Made by a program: the position numbers and the translations under genes. From assembly GCF_026619435.1 (NCBI RefSeq), contig NZ_JAOVZQ010000001.1, positions 1,061,501 to 1,125,500 of the forward strand: DNA of 64,000 bases. The letters are read 5' to 3'. This document shows positions 54,932 to 63,632 of this stretch, piece after piece. The stretch comes from Hoeflea ulvae (lineage in GTDB: Bacteria; Pseudomonadota; Alphaproteobacteria; Rhizobiales; Rhizobiaceae). Numbering within the stretch: the first letter of the stretch is position 1; each line of letters begins with the position of its first letter. The notes under the pieces were generated by a model. That model saw nothing but the letters and a program-made list of their open reading frames with translations. It was not told where the DNA came from and made no database searches.

Positions 54932-55963
54932 ATGTGGCAAAGGATGGCGGAAAGGCCGACACTGCAGACTGTGGCGAAGGAAGCGGGCGTCTCGATTCCG
55001 ACGGTCAGCCAGGTCATGCGTGGCACCGGCCGGATATCCGAAGAGACCCGCAAGAGGGTTCTGCAGGCAGCAAGCAAGCTTCATTATGTGCCGGACGCGC
55101 GTGCGGCGTCGATGCGCTCGGGGCAGAATCGCGAGATCGGCTTCGTGATCAGCCAGGTCTCCAATCCGTTCAATGCCGAGGTCATCAGTGGCGTCAGCGA
55201 TTTGCTCGAGGCTGAAGGATATCTGGTTTCCGTCCTTGACGCGCGGGATGATGCCGGCCGCCAGGGCCGTCACCTCGAAGCCTTCATCCGCAATGGCCGC
55301 GGTGGCCTGCTCTGGGTCCCGGCGCTCGACACCACGCAGGAGACGATTGACTTCCTCGTCGCCCATGCCATTCCGACCGTGACCTTTCTCCGGCCGCTCG
55401 ACCGCAACCTGTTTGATCATGTCGGCATCCGGAACGCTGCGGCCACGGCCGTGGCGACAAGATACCTGGTCGGTCTCGGACATCGAAGCATAGCCTATCT
55501 CGGCGGCACGACGATGACGGCGGTGCGCAGGGAACGCATTGCGGGCTATCGGCAGGTCATGTCCGATCTGGGGATTTCGGCGCCGATCATCTGGGATTCT
55601 GCCGACACCAAGCTTGCCGGACTGAACGCCATGCTGGAGCTGCTGCGGACACATCCGGAGACGACTGCCGTGGTGTGCAATGGCGACATGGTGGCCCTGG
55701 GGGCATGCCATGCGCTAATCCGCTCGGGACTGCAGCCTGGCCGGGACATTTCGGTGATCGGCTTCGACGATATCGAGGACGCGGCGGTGGCAACCCCGGC
55801 GCTGACAACCATGGCCGTATCGCCCTACCAGCTCGGACGCCGCCTGGCGCTTGTCCTGCTCGACCGCATTCGCGAGCCAAACATGCCCGTCACCCTCTCC
55901 GAAGTCTCCGCCGAACTGACGGTCCGCGAAACATCTGGCACCCTGGATGTCGCCAAGGCCTGA
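54932..55963 (+). CDS. LacI family transcriptional regulator
   Basis: 343 residues from ATG 54932; ATG 54944, preceded by AAAGG, is an equally good start that removes four residues. The helix-turn-helix and hinge read LQTVAKEAGVSIPTVSQVMRGTGRIS and LQAASKLHYVPDARA. The effector domain has the periplasmic-binding-protein fold (IGFVISQVSNPFNAEVI, VIGFDDIEDAAVATPALTTM). It is divergent from the sugar importer-glycosidase operon and most likely represses it until substrate or product appears. Confidence 0.92.
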   Translation: MWQRMAERPTLQTVAKEAGVSIPTVSQVMRGTGRISEETRKRVLQAASKLHYVPDARAASMRSGQNREIGFVISQVSNPFNAEVISGVSDLLEAEGYLVSVLDARDDAGRQGRHLEAFIRNGRGGLLWVPALDTTQETIDFLVAHAIPTVTFLRPLDRNLFDHVGIRNAAATAVATRYLVGLGHRSIAYLGGTTMTAVRRERIAGYRQVMSDLGISAPIIWDSADTKLAGLNAMLELLRTHPETTAVVCNGDMVALGACHALIRSGLQPGRDISVIGFDDIEDAAVATPALTTMAVSPYQLGRRLALVLLDRIREPNMPVTLSEVSAELTVRETSGTLDVAKA

Positions 55964-56187
55964 TCCGCCGGATCTTCTGCCAGCTGATCCGGAGACAAGC
56001 CCGATAGGGCCGCCTTCGTTGCGGTCTCCGACACCGCAGCTCACGGCATATGCACAGCTCAATATTCGTCGAACGAGCCCGTCAATCCATCCATCTACAT
56101 TCCGGCGATAGGGTCGAAGGCGCGTCCGCTTCCGCCCGTGATTGTGCTTCGGGATAAGAGGGGTGTATCTCAATTTTGTATGTACAG

Positions 56188-56207
56188 CGCACAAATGTTC
56201 GCATAAT
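56188..56207 (+). promoter_or_regulatory. Promoter region of TRAP operon 1 with a 13-bp block shared with TRAP operon 2
   Basis: CGCACAAATGTTC (56188-56200) ends one base before a -10-like CATAAT (56202-56207). The same 13 bases occupy the same place relative to the -10 in front of the second TRAP operon. No strong -35 is seen here, which would suit an activator. Confidence 0.55.
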
Positions 56208-56244
56208 GATCATTTTCGGGAACATCAAAAAAGGAGTCACTCTC

Positions 56245-57228
56245 ATGTTCAACAGTGCCAAATCAAACCTCGGGCGCAGCCTTCTTGCTGCTGTCGGCCT
56301 CACCATGGCATCCGGTTTGCCCGTCTTTGCAGACACCACTTTGAGGTTTGCGCATTTTTCTGTTGAGGATGACCCCAATCACCGAGCGGCTGTTGCGCTG
56401 TCGGAAATGGTCGCTGCGGCCACCGGCAACGACGTGACGGTCAAGATCGCCCCGAACTCGCAGCTCGGCGGCGAGGTCGACGTCGTCGAAGGCATCTTGC
56501 TCGGGACCATCGACATGGCGCCACCGTCCGCAGCCGTGCTGGCGAACTGGGTGCCGGAAATGAACGTGTTGAACATGCCTTTCGTGTTTCGCGACTGGGA
56601 TCATTACAGCACCGTGCTGAACGGCCCCATCTTCGATGAACTCAGTGCTGCGGCTGCGCCCAAGGGCATTCGCCTGCTTGGTTTCATGACCTCGGGGCCA
56701 CGTCACATCATGACCAAGAGCCCGGTCAACAGCATAAGCGATCTGGTCGGTCAGAAGATCCGCACCGTTCAGAACCCGGTGCATGTGGCTACCTTCAATG
56801 CCTTTGGCGCCAATGCCACCGCGATCGCCTATCCTGAGGTCTATGGATCGCTTCAGTCCGGCGTGGTCGACGGGGCGGATGCCGCCAACACCAATTATTT
56901 CACCCAGAAATTCTACGAAGTCGCCCCCAACTGGGCCCAGGTCAGCTGGCTGTTTTACACCAACCCGATCGTGATTTCGGAACGCGTGTTCCAGAAGCTT
57001 GATGCTGACGTTCAGGCAGCACTGCTGGAGGCCGGCCGCAAGGTCGGAATGGACCAGCAGAATGACTGGCGCGCGAGCGATGACAAGCTTCTCGAGGTGC
57101 TTCAGGAAAACGGCGTCACCGTCACCCGTCCTGATCCCGCACCGTTCCGGGTGGCGGCTCAGAAGATCTATGATGAGTTCATGACCACGGACGAACAGAA
57201 GCAGATGTTGAGCCTCATCACCAACTGA
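56245..57228 (+). CDS. dctP: TRAP transporter substrate-binding protein DctP (system 1)
   Basis: 327 residues with a signal peptide (SLLAAVGLTMASGLPVFA). Mature DctP features: LRFAHFSVEDDPNHRAAVALSEMV, GTIDMAPPSAAVLANWVPEM, and the carboxylate-binding Arg in LVGQKIRTVQNPVHVATFNAFGANA. It binds an acidic solute in the periplasm. AAAAGGAG precedes ATG 56245; an ATG 56176 in frame lies in the promoter. First gene of dctPQM set 1. Confidence 0.9.
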   Translation: MFNSAKSNLGRSLLAAVGLTMASGLPVFADTTLRFAHFSVEDDPNHRAAVALSEMVAAATGNDVTVKIAPNSQLGGEVDVVEGILLGTIDMAPPSAAVLANWVPEMNVLNMPFVFRDWDHYSTVLNGPIFDELSAAAAPKGIRLLGFMTSGPRHIMTKSPVNSISDLVGQKIRTVQNPVHVATFNAFGANATAIAYPEVYGSLQSGVVDGADAANTNYFTQKFYEVAPNWAQVSWLFYTNPIVISERVFQKLDADVQAALLEAGRKVGMDQQNDWRASDDKLLEVLQENGVTVTRPDPAPFRVAAQKIYDEFMTTDEQKQMLSLITN

Positions 57229-57249
57229 TTTCTGTCAGAGGCAAGCCCC

Positions 57250-57747
57250 ATGAAACGTGCAATCGCAACCCTGCGCAGCCTGACAACCGGTATCGCCGTG
57301 ATCTGTTTCGGCTTCATGGTGGTTGCGGTCATGGTTCAGGTGCTTGGCCGTTATGTCTTGCCGATCAAGGTGGGCAACGCGGTTGAAACGGCCGCGTTCG
57401 CCCAGGTTTGGCTGGCCTGCATCGGGGCTGGCCTGGCCTTGCGTCACGGTGCGGTTTTCGCAGTCGATGCATTGCCTGCGCGGCTGTCACTGCGGAGTGC
57501 ACGCCTGGTGTCGGTGCTCATCGCCGCGGGATCGCTGCTTTTCCTGGCCGTGCTCATTTATGGCGGCGTCCTGTTGACGCGACAGGGCGCCTCCCAATCC
57601 TCGCCCACATTGCTGCTACCGATGTGGATCGTCTTTTCTGCCGTCCCTGTCGGCATGTCTTTCATGGCGCTGGAAGTTGTTCTCCGTGTCGTGGAGAACT
57701 GGGCTGCCCCGTTCAGCCCCGTTTATGAAAAGGAAGACGTGGCATGA
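57250..57747 (+). CDS. dctQ: TRAP transporter small permease DctQ (system 1)
   Basis: 165 residues with four hydrophobic segments, and the DctQ pattern QVLGRYVLPIKVGNAVETAAFAQVWLACIGAGLALRHGA in pieces. It connects the binding protein to the large channel subunit. It starts 21 bases after dctP and overlaps dctM by four bases. Confidence 0.87.
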   Translation: MKRAIATLRSLTTGIAVICFGFMVVAVMVQVLGRYVLPIKVGNAVETAAFAQVWLACIGAGLALRHGAVFAVDALPARLSLRSARLVSVLIAAGSLLFLAVLIYGGVLLTRQGASQSSPTLLLPMWIVFSAVPVGMSFMALEVVLRVVENWAAPFSPVYEKEDVA

Positions 57748-59027
57748 CTTCGCTTGGCGGTCTGGCGCTGCTGCTTCTGGCTGGCGGCGTACCCATTTTC
57801 TTCGTTCTCGGCCTGACGGCGCTGGCGGCGGTGATCTATGCCGATCTGCCGCTCGTGCTCATTGCCCACCGGTTCTACACCGGTCTGAACAATTTCACCC
57901 TGATGGCAATCCCGTTCTTCATTCTTGCGGGATTGCTGATGGATGCCGGCGGGCTGTCGCGGCGCATCGTCGATTTCTCGATCGCGCTGATCGGCTGGGT
58001 CACGGGTAGCCTCCTCATGGTAGCCATCGTCGCTGCCACAGCATTGGCCGCCATGTCGGGTTCGGGCAGCGCAGATACAGCCGCGGTTTCCGCCGTTCTG
58101 CAGCCCGAATTGCGCCGGCGCGGCTACAATGTCGATTTCGCCGCCGCCTTGATTGCCTGTTCGGGCACCTTGGCGCAAATCATTCCGCCGAGCCTCATGC
58201 TGGTGCTGATCGGTGTGGTCAACAATCTGTCGATCGGCGCCTTGTTTCTCGCCGGTATCCTGCCGGGGCTTCTGGTCCTGCCGGGTCTCTTCGCCATCGC
58301 CTTTCGTCATGCCAGCAAGGGCGGGCCGCAATACCGCGCCAGCCAACCTTTCAGCCTGCGCCTGCTGTTTAGCAGCTTCGTGTCGGCCATGCCTGCCTTT
58401 GGCATGGCCGTGGTCATCATGGGCGGCATCCTGGGCGGCGTCTTTACGCCGACAGAGGCGGCGGGAAGCGCGGTGGTCTATGCGCTTTTGGTCGGATTGT
58501 TTGTCTATCGCGAACTGACCTGGGATCGTCTGGTCAAGGCCATGGTCAAGGCCAGCGCCTTCACGTCGGGCATCCTGATCCTTGTCGCCGGGGCCACCAC
58601 GTTCAACTGGTTGATCGCGGATGCGGGTGTTCCCGAGCTGATCAAGCAGTGGTTCGTGGTCAATGTCGGCAGTTTCTGGACCTTCCTGCTGATCGTCAAC
58701 CTGCTGCTGATGGCCCTCGGCATGGTGATGGAAAGCCTTGCAATCCTGTTGCTGCTCAGCCCCATCCTGCTGCCGATTGCCGTGAGCTATGGAATTGATC
58801 CGGTCCATTTCAGCGTCATCATGGTCTTCAACTGCGCCATCGGCATGGTGACGCCGCCTTTGGGCGGGGCCGTGTTCGTTGCCGCCACCATCGCCCAGCG
58901 ACCTTTCCTGTCGGTGGTCCGGCACGTGGTGCAGCCCTGGGCCTGGATGACCTTCGTTCTGCTTGTGGTCTCGTTTCTGCCGGTGATCACGCTGATCCTG
59001 CCACGGCTTGCCGGATATCTCGACTGA
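57744..59027 (+). CDS. dctM: TRAP transporter large permease DctM (system 1)
   Basis: 427 residues with about 12 TM segments. Signatures: FTLMAIPFFILAGLLMDAGG near residue 50, AATALAAMSGSGSADTAAVSAVL, ACSGTLAQIIPPSLMLVLIGV and FTPTEAAGSAVVYALLVG. It carries the sodium-coupled uptake step. The polarity and overlaps show dctPQM is one operon. Substrate class cannot be read from sequence. Confidence 0.92.
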   Translation: MTSLGGLALLLLAGGVPIFFVLGLTALAAVIYADLPLVLIAHRFYTGLNNFTLMAIPFFILAGLLMDAGGLSRRIVDFSIALIGWVTGSLLMVAIVAATALAAMSGSGSADTAAVSAVLQPELRRRGYNVDFAAALIACSGTLAQIIPPSLMLVLIGVVNNLSIGALFLAGILPGLLVLPGLFAIAFRHASKGGPQYRASQPFSLRLLFSSFVSAMPAFGMAVVIMGGILGGVFTPTEAAGSAVVYALLVGLFVYRELTWDRLVKAMVKASAFTSGILILVAGATTFNWLIADAGVPELIKQWFVVNVGSFWTFLLIVNLLLMALGMVMESLAILLLLSPILLPIAVSYGIDPVHFSVIMVFNCAIGMVTPPLGGAVFVAATIAQRPFLSVVRHVVQPWAWMTFVLLVVSFLPVITLILPRLAGYLD

Positions 59028-59068
59028 GCCGACCGGTTGCGATGTGCGGTTCGGCGGATCCCGTCGCC

Positions 59069-59566
59069 TCAGTCGAGGCCGGCTGGTGGCCGCCATCCCG
59101 CCGGTGGTGAGGCGCGCGGCGCCTGCGGTATCGGAAGTTTGAACCCCGCATCTGCGCCGTTCATCTCCATCTGGCGCTGAGCAATCAGCCATCCCCCGGA
59201 TGTATGGACAAACCGGTCGAGATAGCGGCCGAATATGGTCGCGGTCCGTCCGTCGGGAGCCTCGTGCCAGGCGTGCACATAGCTTTCGCTCTGTGCTTCG
59301 TCATCTTGTGAAAATGTGATCCGGACATTGGCCAGGTGATGGGCAGTGCGTTTCCAGCGCCACATCCGCGCAAGCGATTGCTCCAGTTGTGGTCGTCCGT
59401 TTGCCGCCAGGGCTGGCCCTTCGCCATAGATGACGCTGCAATCGGCGGTGAACAATGCCGCAAGCGCGGCGAGTTCCATGCGGTCGAGATGACAACAATA
59501 GGCGACCAGGACATCGGTGATCTCCTGACGTGCCACCATCGATCCGAGTTCAGCCGACTGTCTCAT
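59069..59566 (-). CDS. SnoaL-like/NTF2-fold family protein
   Basis: 165 residues with the SnoaL_4-type pattern: MVARQEITDVLVAYCCHLDRMELAALAALFTADCSVIYG, RTAHHLANVRITFSQDD and GGWLIAQRQMEMNG. Such small cone-shaped domains can be isomerases, dehydratases or binding proteins; no catalytic assignment is possible. I use ATG 59566 because the conserved part begins soon after. It lies between two TRAP operons, on the opposite strand. Confidence 0.78.
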   Translation of the reverse strand: MRQSAELGSMVARQEITDVLVAYCCHLDRMELAALAALFTADCSVIYGEGPALAANGRPQLEQSLARMWRWKRTAHHLANVRITFSQDDEAQSESYVHAWHEAPDGRTATIFGRYLDRFVHTSGGWLIAQRQMEMNGADAGFKLPIPQAPRASPPAGWRPPAGLD

Positions 59567-59661
59567 TCCGGATTTCCCTTCAACACCAAGCGCGATTGCC
59601 GAACAGCTGTCCGCCTGTCGCAAAGCATATGAAAACAATACGTGGGGAGAAAGTTAAATTA

Positions 59662-59691
59662 TTGACGTATCCGCACAAATGTTCATATTAA
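59662..59691 (+). promoter_or_regulatory. Promoter of TRAP operon 2 with the shared 13-bp block in its spacer
   Basis: TTGACG (59662-59667) and TATTAA (59686-59691) are 18 bases apart. The spacer contains CGCACAAATGTTC (59672-59684), identical to the block before TRAP operon 1 and one base from the -10 in both cases. Confidence 0.6.
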
Positions 59692-59741
59692 GTACAAATT
59701 GCCAAGGCATGGGGCCTGGCGCAAAAAGGGGAATTTGACGC

Positions 59742-60773
59742 ATGTCCATCAAAAGGAATTTTCTGTTGGCCGGTCTCGGCGCGGCATTGCTGCTGTGCGG
59801 TGGATTGAAATCCGAGAGTGTTGCTCAGGAAACCATTACCTGGCGGGTGCAAACCGGCTGGCTGCCCGGCAATGCGCTGTTTGAAAGCGTGGTCGAACTG
59901 TCCGAGCGGGTGGAAACCCAGTCCGGCGGTCGGCTCAAGATCGAGATGCTTCCTGCCGGTGCTGTCGTGGCGCTGAACCAGACACTGGATTCCGTGCGCG
60001 TGGGCATCGTCGATGGCCATGTTTCCTATCCGTCGGTCTATGCCGGTATCGATCCCGGGTTTTCGCCACTGGGAGATCTTCCCGGCGCCTATGACGATCG
60101 CTTCCAGACCGTTGAATTCATGTATTATGGCGGCGGGCTCGACCTCGTTCGCGAGGCCTATGCCACTCAGGGCCTGTTCACCGTCGGTGTGGGCACCGGG
60201 TCCTGGGAAGCCGTGCCGTCGCGGGTTGCGCTCAACGGTTGGGACGATTTCAAGGGCTTGAAGCTGCGCACCCCTCCAGGCATGGGCTCGCTCATCTGGG
60301 AGCGGTTCGGTGCGGTTCCGATCGTCATGCCGCAGACCGAGGTTTTCTCGGCCCTCGAAAAGGGCGTCATCGACGCGGCCGACGACGGCTCGCTGTCCTA
60401 CAATTTCCAGGTCGGCGACTATGACATCGTCAAGCACACCCTGATCAACAGCCCCCATTCCAACGGAATCTGGGATTTCTCGGTCAATGCCGATCGTTGG
60501 GCCGAACTGCCCGCCGATATCCAGTCGATCCTTGAAACCAACATGCGCGAAGTCATGGTTCGCAACATCATGAACGCCATGCGCGGTGATGAGGCAGTCA
60601 TGAAGAAAGCCGACGAAATCGGCCTTTCGGTGTTTGCGCTCAGCGACGAAGACCGCGCCGAATACCGCAAGGTCGCCGTCGAGATCTGGGACGAATGGGC
60701 CGGCAAGAGCGATCTGGCCAAGAAGGTCATCGAAACCCACAAGACCTTCCTGAAGGGCAAGGGACTGCTGTAA
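59742..60773 (+). CDS. dctP: TRAP transporter substrate-binding protein DctP (system 2)
   Basis: 343 residues, signal peptide (FLLAGLGAALLLCGGLKSESVAQ), mature start ITWRVQTGWLPGNALFESVVEL. The ligand-binding Arg is in FKGLKLRTPPGMGSLIWERFG, and PQTEVFSALEKGVIDAADDG is typical. It belongs to a different branch from system 1, closer to the TRAP proteins for larger or aromatic acids, so two different ligands are likely. ATG 59742 starts 57 bases after the shared operator-like block. Confidence 0.88.
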   Translation: MSIKRNFLLAGLGAALLLCGGLKSESVAQETITWRVQTGWLPGNALFESVVELSERVETQSGGRLKIEMLPAGAVVALNQTLDSVRVGIVDGHVSYPSVYAGIDPGFSPLGDLPGAYDDRFQTVEFMYYGGGLDLVREAYATQGLFTVGVGTGSWEAVPSRVALNGWDDFKGLKLRTPPGMGSLIWERFGAVPIVMPQTEVFSALEKGVIDAADDGSLSYNFQVGDYDIVKHTLINSPHSNGIWDFSVNADRWAELPADIQSILETNMREVMVRNIMNAMRGDEAVMKKADEIGLSVFALSDEDRAEYRKVAVEIWDEWAGKSDLAKKVIETHKTFLKGKGLL

Positions 60774-60806
60774 GGGCAATCCCCCGGCAACAGAACTGGC
60801 GCGCAC

Positions 60807-61283
60807 ATGTTTACCTTGTTCAACCAGCGGCTTGGCAATGCCGTGTCCTATGTCTACGCCGTCATCGCGGTGCTGACATTCGGCGAAGTCTGTGCGCGCT
60901 ATTTCTTCAACGCGCCGACCCAATGGACCACCGAACTGGTGATCCTGCTTGCGGGCATTCACTACCTTCTCTCCGGCCCGCAAGCCTATGCCTCCAACGG
61001 CCATATCCGCATCACCGTCCTCTACGACAAGTTGCCGGCCCGTGTTCAGTATCTGCTGACACTGTTCGAGCGCGGCGTCGTTGCGGTGACCTGCTGCATG
61101 GTCGGCTATTGGGCCCTGTTTCAGGCCGAACGCGCTCTGGGCATTCCGGAGCGTACCGGCACCAACTGGAACACCACCTCTCCAACCATTCTCAAAGTCA
61201 TTCTCTGTGTCAGCCTCGCCCTGTTTGCGGTTCAGGCCATTGTTCATCTTCTAAAGGATATCGGTCGTCGCAATGGGAGCTGA
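60807..61283 (+). CDS. dctQ: TRAP transporter small permease DctQ (system 2)
   Basis: 158 residues with four TM segments; VLTFGEVCARYFFNAPTQWTTELVILLAGIHYLLSG in pieces is the usual DctQ core. It overlaps the large permease gene by eleven bases and follows dctP by 33 bases. Confidence 0.86.
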   Translation: MFTLFNQRLGNAVSYVYAVIAVLTFGEVCARYFFNAPTQWTTELVILLAGIHYLLSGPQAYASNGHIRITVLYDKLPARVQYLLTLFERGVVAVTCCMVGYWALFQAERALGIPERTGTNWNTTSPTILKVILCVSLALFAVQAIVHLLKDIGRRNGS

Positions 61284-62586
61284 AAACGCCACCTACCTGG
61301 TTCTGGGGCTGCTGTTCGTCCTGATCGCACTCGGAATTCCGCTGGCGATTGCCACGCTGACAACGGCAATCGTGCTGGGCATGTCCCAGTTCGGTTTCAA
61401 CAGCATTCTGTTGATCGCCAATCGGTTGTACGAGGCATCAACCAACTACATCCTGATCGCCGTTCCGCTTTTCATCCTGATGGGGATCCTGATGGAGAAG
61501 GGAGGTGTGGCCGAAAAGCTGTTCACGGTGCTTCACATCTGGTCGGCACGCCTGCCTGGCGGCATGGGTGTGGGCTGCGTCGTTGCCGGTGCGATCATGG
61601 CGGCCATGGTCGGCATCGTTGGCGCCGAGATCATCACGTTGGGGCTGGTAGCCTTGCCGGCCATGTTGGCCAGGGGATATGACAAGCGGCTGACACTGGG
61701 CGTGATCTGCGCCAGCGGGTCACTGGGCGCCATGATACCTCCCAGTCTGGTGCTCGTGTTTTACGGACTTATCGCCGGCGAATCCATTGCCCAGCTCTTT
61801 GCCGCCGCGCTCGTGCCGGGAATGCTGCTGGCGTTGAGTTATGCCGCCTATATCGTCGCCCGGGCAAAGCTTCAGCCGGAACTGGCGCCACCGCCAAGCC
61901 GCGCCGAACTGGATATGCCGATGCGGGAGAAGCTGCTGCTGGGCACCGGGCTCATTCTGCCGGCCCTGATCATTTGCGGTGTGCTGGGATCCATCTATTT
62001 CGGCATAGCAGCACCGACGGAAGCCGCAGCCATCGGCGTTGCCGGAGCATTGCTGGCGGTGATCGTCAACGGACGGTTCAAACTTCGCGATGTGCATGAC
62101 ACCGTGTTGCAGACCGGGCGTGCCATCGGGCCGGTCCTATGGGTATTCCTGGGTGCGAATTCGCTGATCAGCATCTATTCCCTGTCCGGCGGTGTCGGCT
62201 ATCTGGCGGGGCTGATCGGTTCGGTCGACCTGCCGCCGCTGGGCATCCTGCTGGTGATCGTCTTCATGCTGTTTCTGCTCGGCATGGTGATGGACTGGAT
62301 CGGCATCGCCATCCTGACCATGCCGGTGTTTCTTCCCGTCGTGCAAACGCTTGGCTACGATCCGATCTGGTTCGGCGTTGTTTTCTGCATCAGCATGCAG
62401 ATCGCCTATCTGACGCCCCCGATCGGTGCGTCGGCCTTCTATCTCAAGAGCGTGGCTCCGCCTGATGTGACCTTGTCGGAAATCTTCGCCTCGATCTGGC
62501 CTTTCGTCGGCCTGCAGGTGCTGATCCTGGCTGTCGTGATTGCCTTTCCGGACCTGGCGCTGTGGTTGCCTGCGCAGATGCGATGA
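61273..62586 (+). CDS. dctM: TRAP transporter large permease DctM (system 2)
   Basis: 437 residues, about 12 TM helices. Signatures: YILIAVPLFILMGILMEKGG, VVAGAIMAAMVGIVGAEIITLG, GSLGAMIPPSLVLVFYG and IAAPTEAAAIGVAGALLAV. It makes the second complete TRAP system of the window together with genes at 59742-61283. The segment that is Ala/Ser/Gly-rich in system 1 (MSGSGSAD) is different here (MVGIVGAE), again suggesting different subfamilies. Confidence 0.92.
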   Translation: MGAENATYLVLGLLFVLIALGIPLAIATLTTAIVLGMSQFGFNSILLIANRLYEASTNYILIAVPLFILMGILMEKGGVAEKLFTVLHIWSARLPGGMGVGCVVAGAIMAAMVGIVGAEIITLGLVALPAMLARGYDKRLTLGVICASGSLGAMIPPSLVLVFYGLIAGESIAQLFAAALVPGMLLALSYAAYIVARAKLQPELAPPPSRAELDMPMREKLLLGTGLILPALIICGVLGSIYFGIAAPTEAAAIGVAGALLAVIVNGRFKLRDVHDTVLQTGRAIGPVLWVFLGANSLISIYSLSGGVGYLAGLIGSVDLPPLGILLVIVFMLFLLGMVMDWIGIAILTMPVFLPVVQTLGYDPIWFGVVFCISMQIAYLTPPIGASAFYLKSVAPPDVTLSEIFASIWPFVGLQVLILAVVIAFPDLALWLPAQMR

Positions 62587-62904
62587 CGGGCATGCGCACC
62601 GCCTCGCAGCCCCCACATTCAGCGGGGCGTTCGCACGGCTATTGGCAAAAGGATTTCCTGCGCCCTGTGGCGCCGGGTGATTCTTGACGGTTTACTGCCC
62701 AATCCTGTCGTCCCTCAATGCAGATCGTTCGCCGCTGGTTCAATGATGGACCGGTGGCTGCGGCATGGCTGTGCCCGGTCAAGGGCCGGCCCGGCCGCGG
62801 CGCGATGCCGTTCACCCGCGCCATGGCTGGCCAGAACTATAATTTTTCTTTTCGTATATGAAAAAGACAATTTTCGTATATGAATGGGTGAAGAGGAGTT
62901 TTGC
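62587..62904. other. 318-base gap before the GntR gene
   Basis: The left part shows no gene or terminator. The right part holds a perfect -10 hexamer TATAAT (62838-62843) and the tandem operator described separately. Confidence 0.5.
62849..62884 (+). promoter_or_regulatory. Tandem 14-bp GntR operator-like repeats
   Basis: TTTTCGTATATGAA occurs twice (62849-62862 and 62871-62884), start-to-start distance 22 bases, about two helical turns. Each contains the near-palindrome TTCGTATATGAA. The first copy begins five bases after TATAAT, so binding would block transcription of the GntR gene. Confidence 0.65.
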
Positions 62905-63630
62905 ATGGCTGCGCGTCAACCGCTTTCCGGAATGGTCGCCGATCAGATCCGCGACCAGATTTCCAATGGTCAGCTTCTGCCCGGGCAGAAGCTGAACGAA
63001 CGCGAGATCATGGACCGGCTGGGAATCACCCGCACGCCCTTGCGCGAGGCAATGTCGATCCTTTTAGGCGAGAAGCTGATCGAGACGTCGCCCAGTCGCG
63101 GCGCTATCGTCACCGTGCTCAGCGACGCCGACATCAGGGCGATGCTGGAGGTGCGCGGAATTTTCGAGCGGCGCGCCGGCGAACTGGCCGCCGCGCGCGC
63201 CAGCGATGACGAGATAGCCGCGCTTGCTGCGACCTGCGCGCGGATGGAGGAGCTGCGGCGCCAGGGCGATGCCACCGGCTGGTGGGAGATGAACCGCCTG
63301 TTTCACAGCGACATCGTGGCGCTCAGCGGCAATCCGGTGCTGGTCGATTACTACGCCAACACCTCGTTGCGCATGACAGTCTACAACTATTTCAACCGGC
63401 TTGGCGTGACCAGCAGCGAGCGCTGGGCCGCCTCGGCCGCCGAGCATGAGCAGATCCTTGACCGGCTCGGCCGGCGCGACGGGCCGGGGCTGGGGGCCCT
63501 GCTCGAGGAGCATTTGATGAGCTCCTGGCTGGTCGCCCGCCAGATCGTGCAGACACATGGGAGGGAGGCCGAGCTTTTCTCCTCCCGCTTCCGGGAACTT
63601 AAAACGGCGCAAGGCGCAGGAGAAAGCTGA
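62905..63630 (+). CDS. GntR family regulator with FCD effector domain
   Basis: 241 residues from ATG 62905, chosen because GAAGAGGAG (62890-62898) is well placed for it; ATG 62884 lies inside the operator repeat. The winged HTH reads LLPGQKLNEREIMDRLGITRTPLREAMSIL. The FCD domain follows (MLEVRGIFERRAGELAAARA; NRLFHSDIVALSGN; EHEQILDRLGRRDGPG), with Asp/His residues that usually bind a metal and an organic-acid effector. It probably controls itself, the following dehydratase gene and perhaps the TRAP genes. Confidence 0.9.
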   Translation: MAARQPLSGMVADQIRDQISNGQLLPGQKLNEREIMDRLGITRTPLREAMSILLGEKLIETSPSRGAIVTVLSDADIRAMLEVRGIFERRAGELAAARASDDEIAALAATCARMEELRRQGDATGWWEMNRLFHSDIVALSGNPVLVDYYANTSLRMTVYNYFNRLGVTSSERWAASAAEHEQILDRLGRRDGPGLGALLEEHLMSSWLVARQIVQTHGREAELFSSRFRELKTAQGAGES

Positions 63631-63632
63631 GA

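Noticed and set aside
57723..61247. Long minus-strand open frames across the TRAP genes (57723-59192 and 59688-61247)
   Set aside because: They are His/Asp/Arg/Gln-rich shadows of hydrophobic permease and binding-protein genes.
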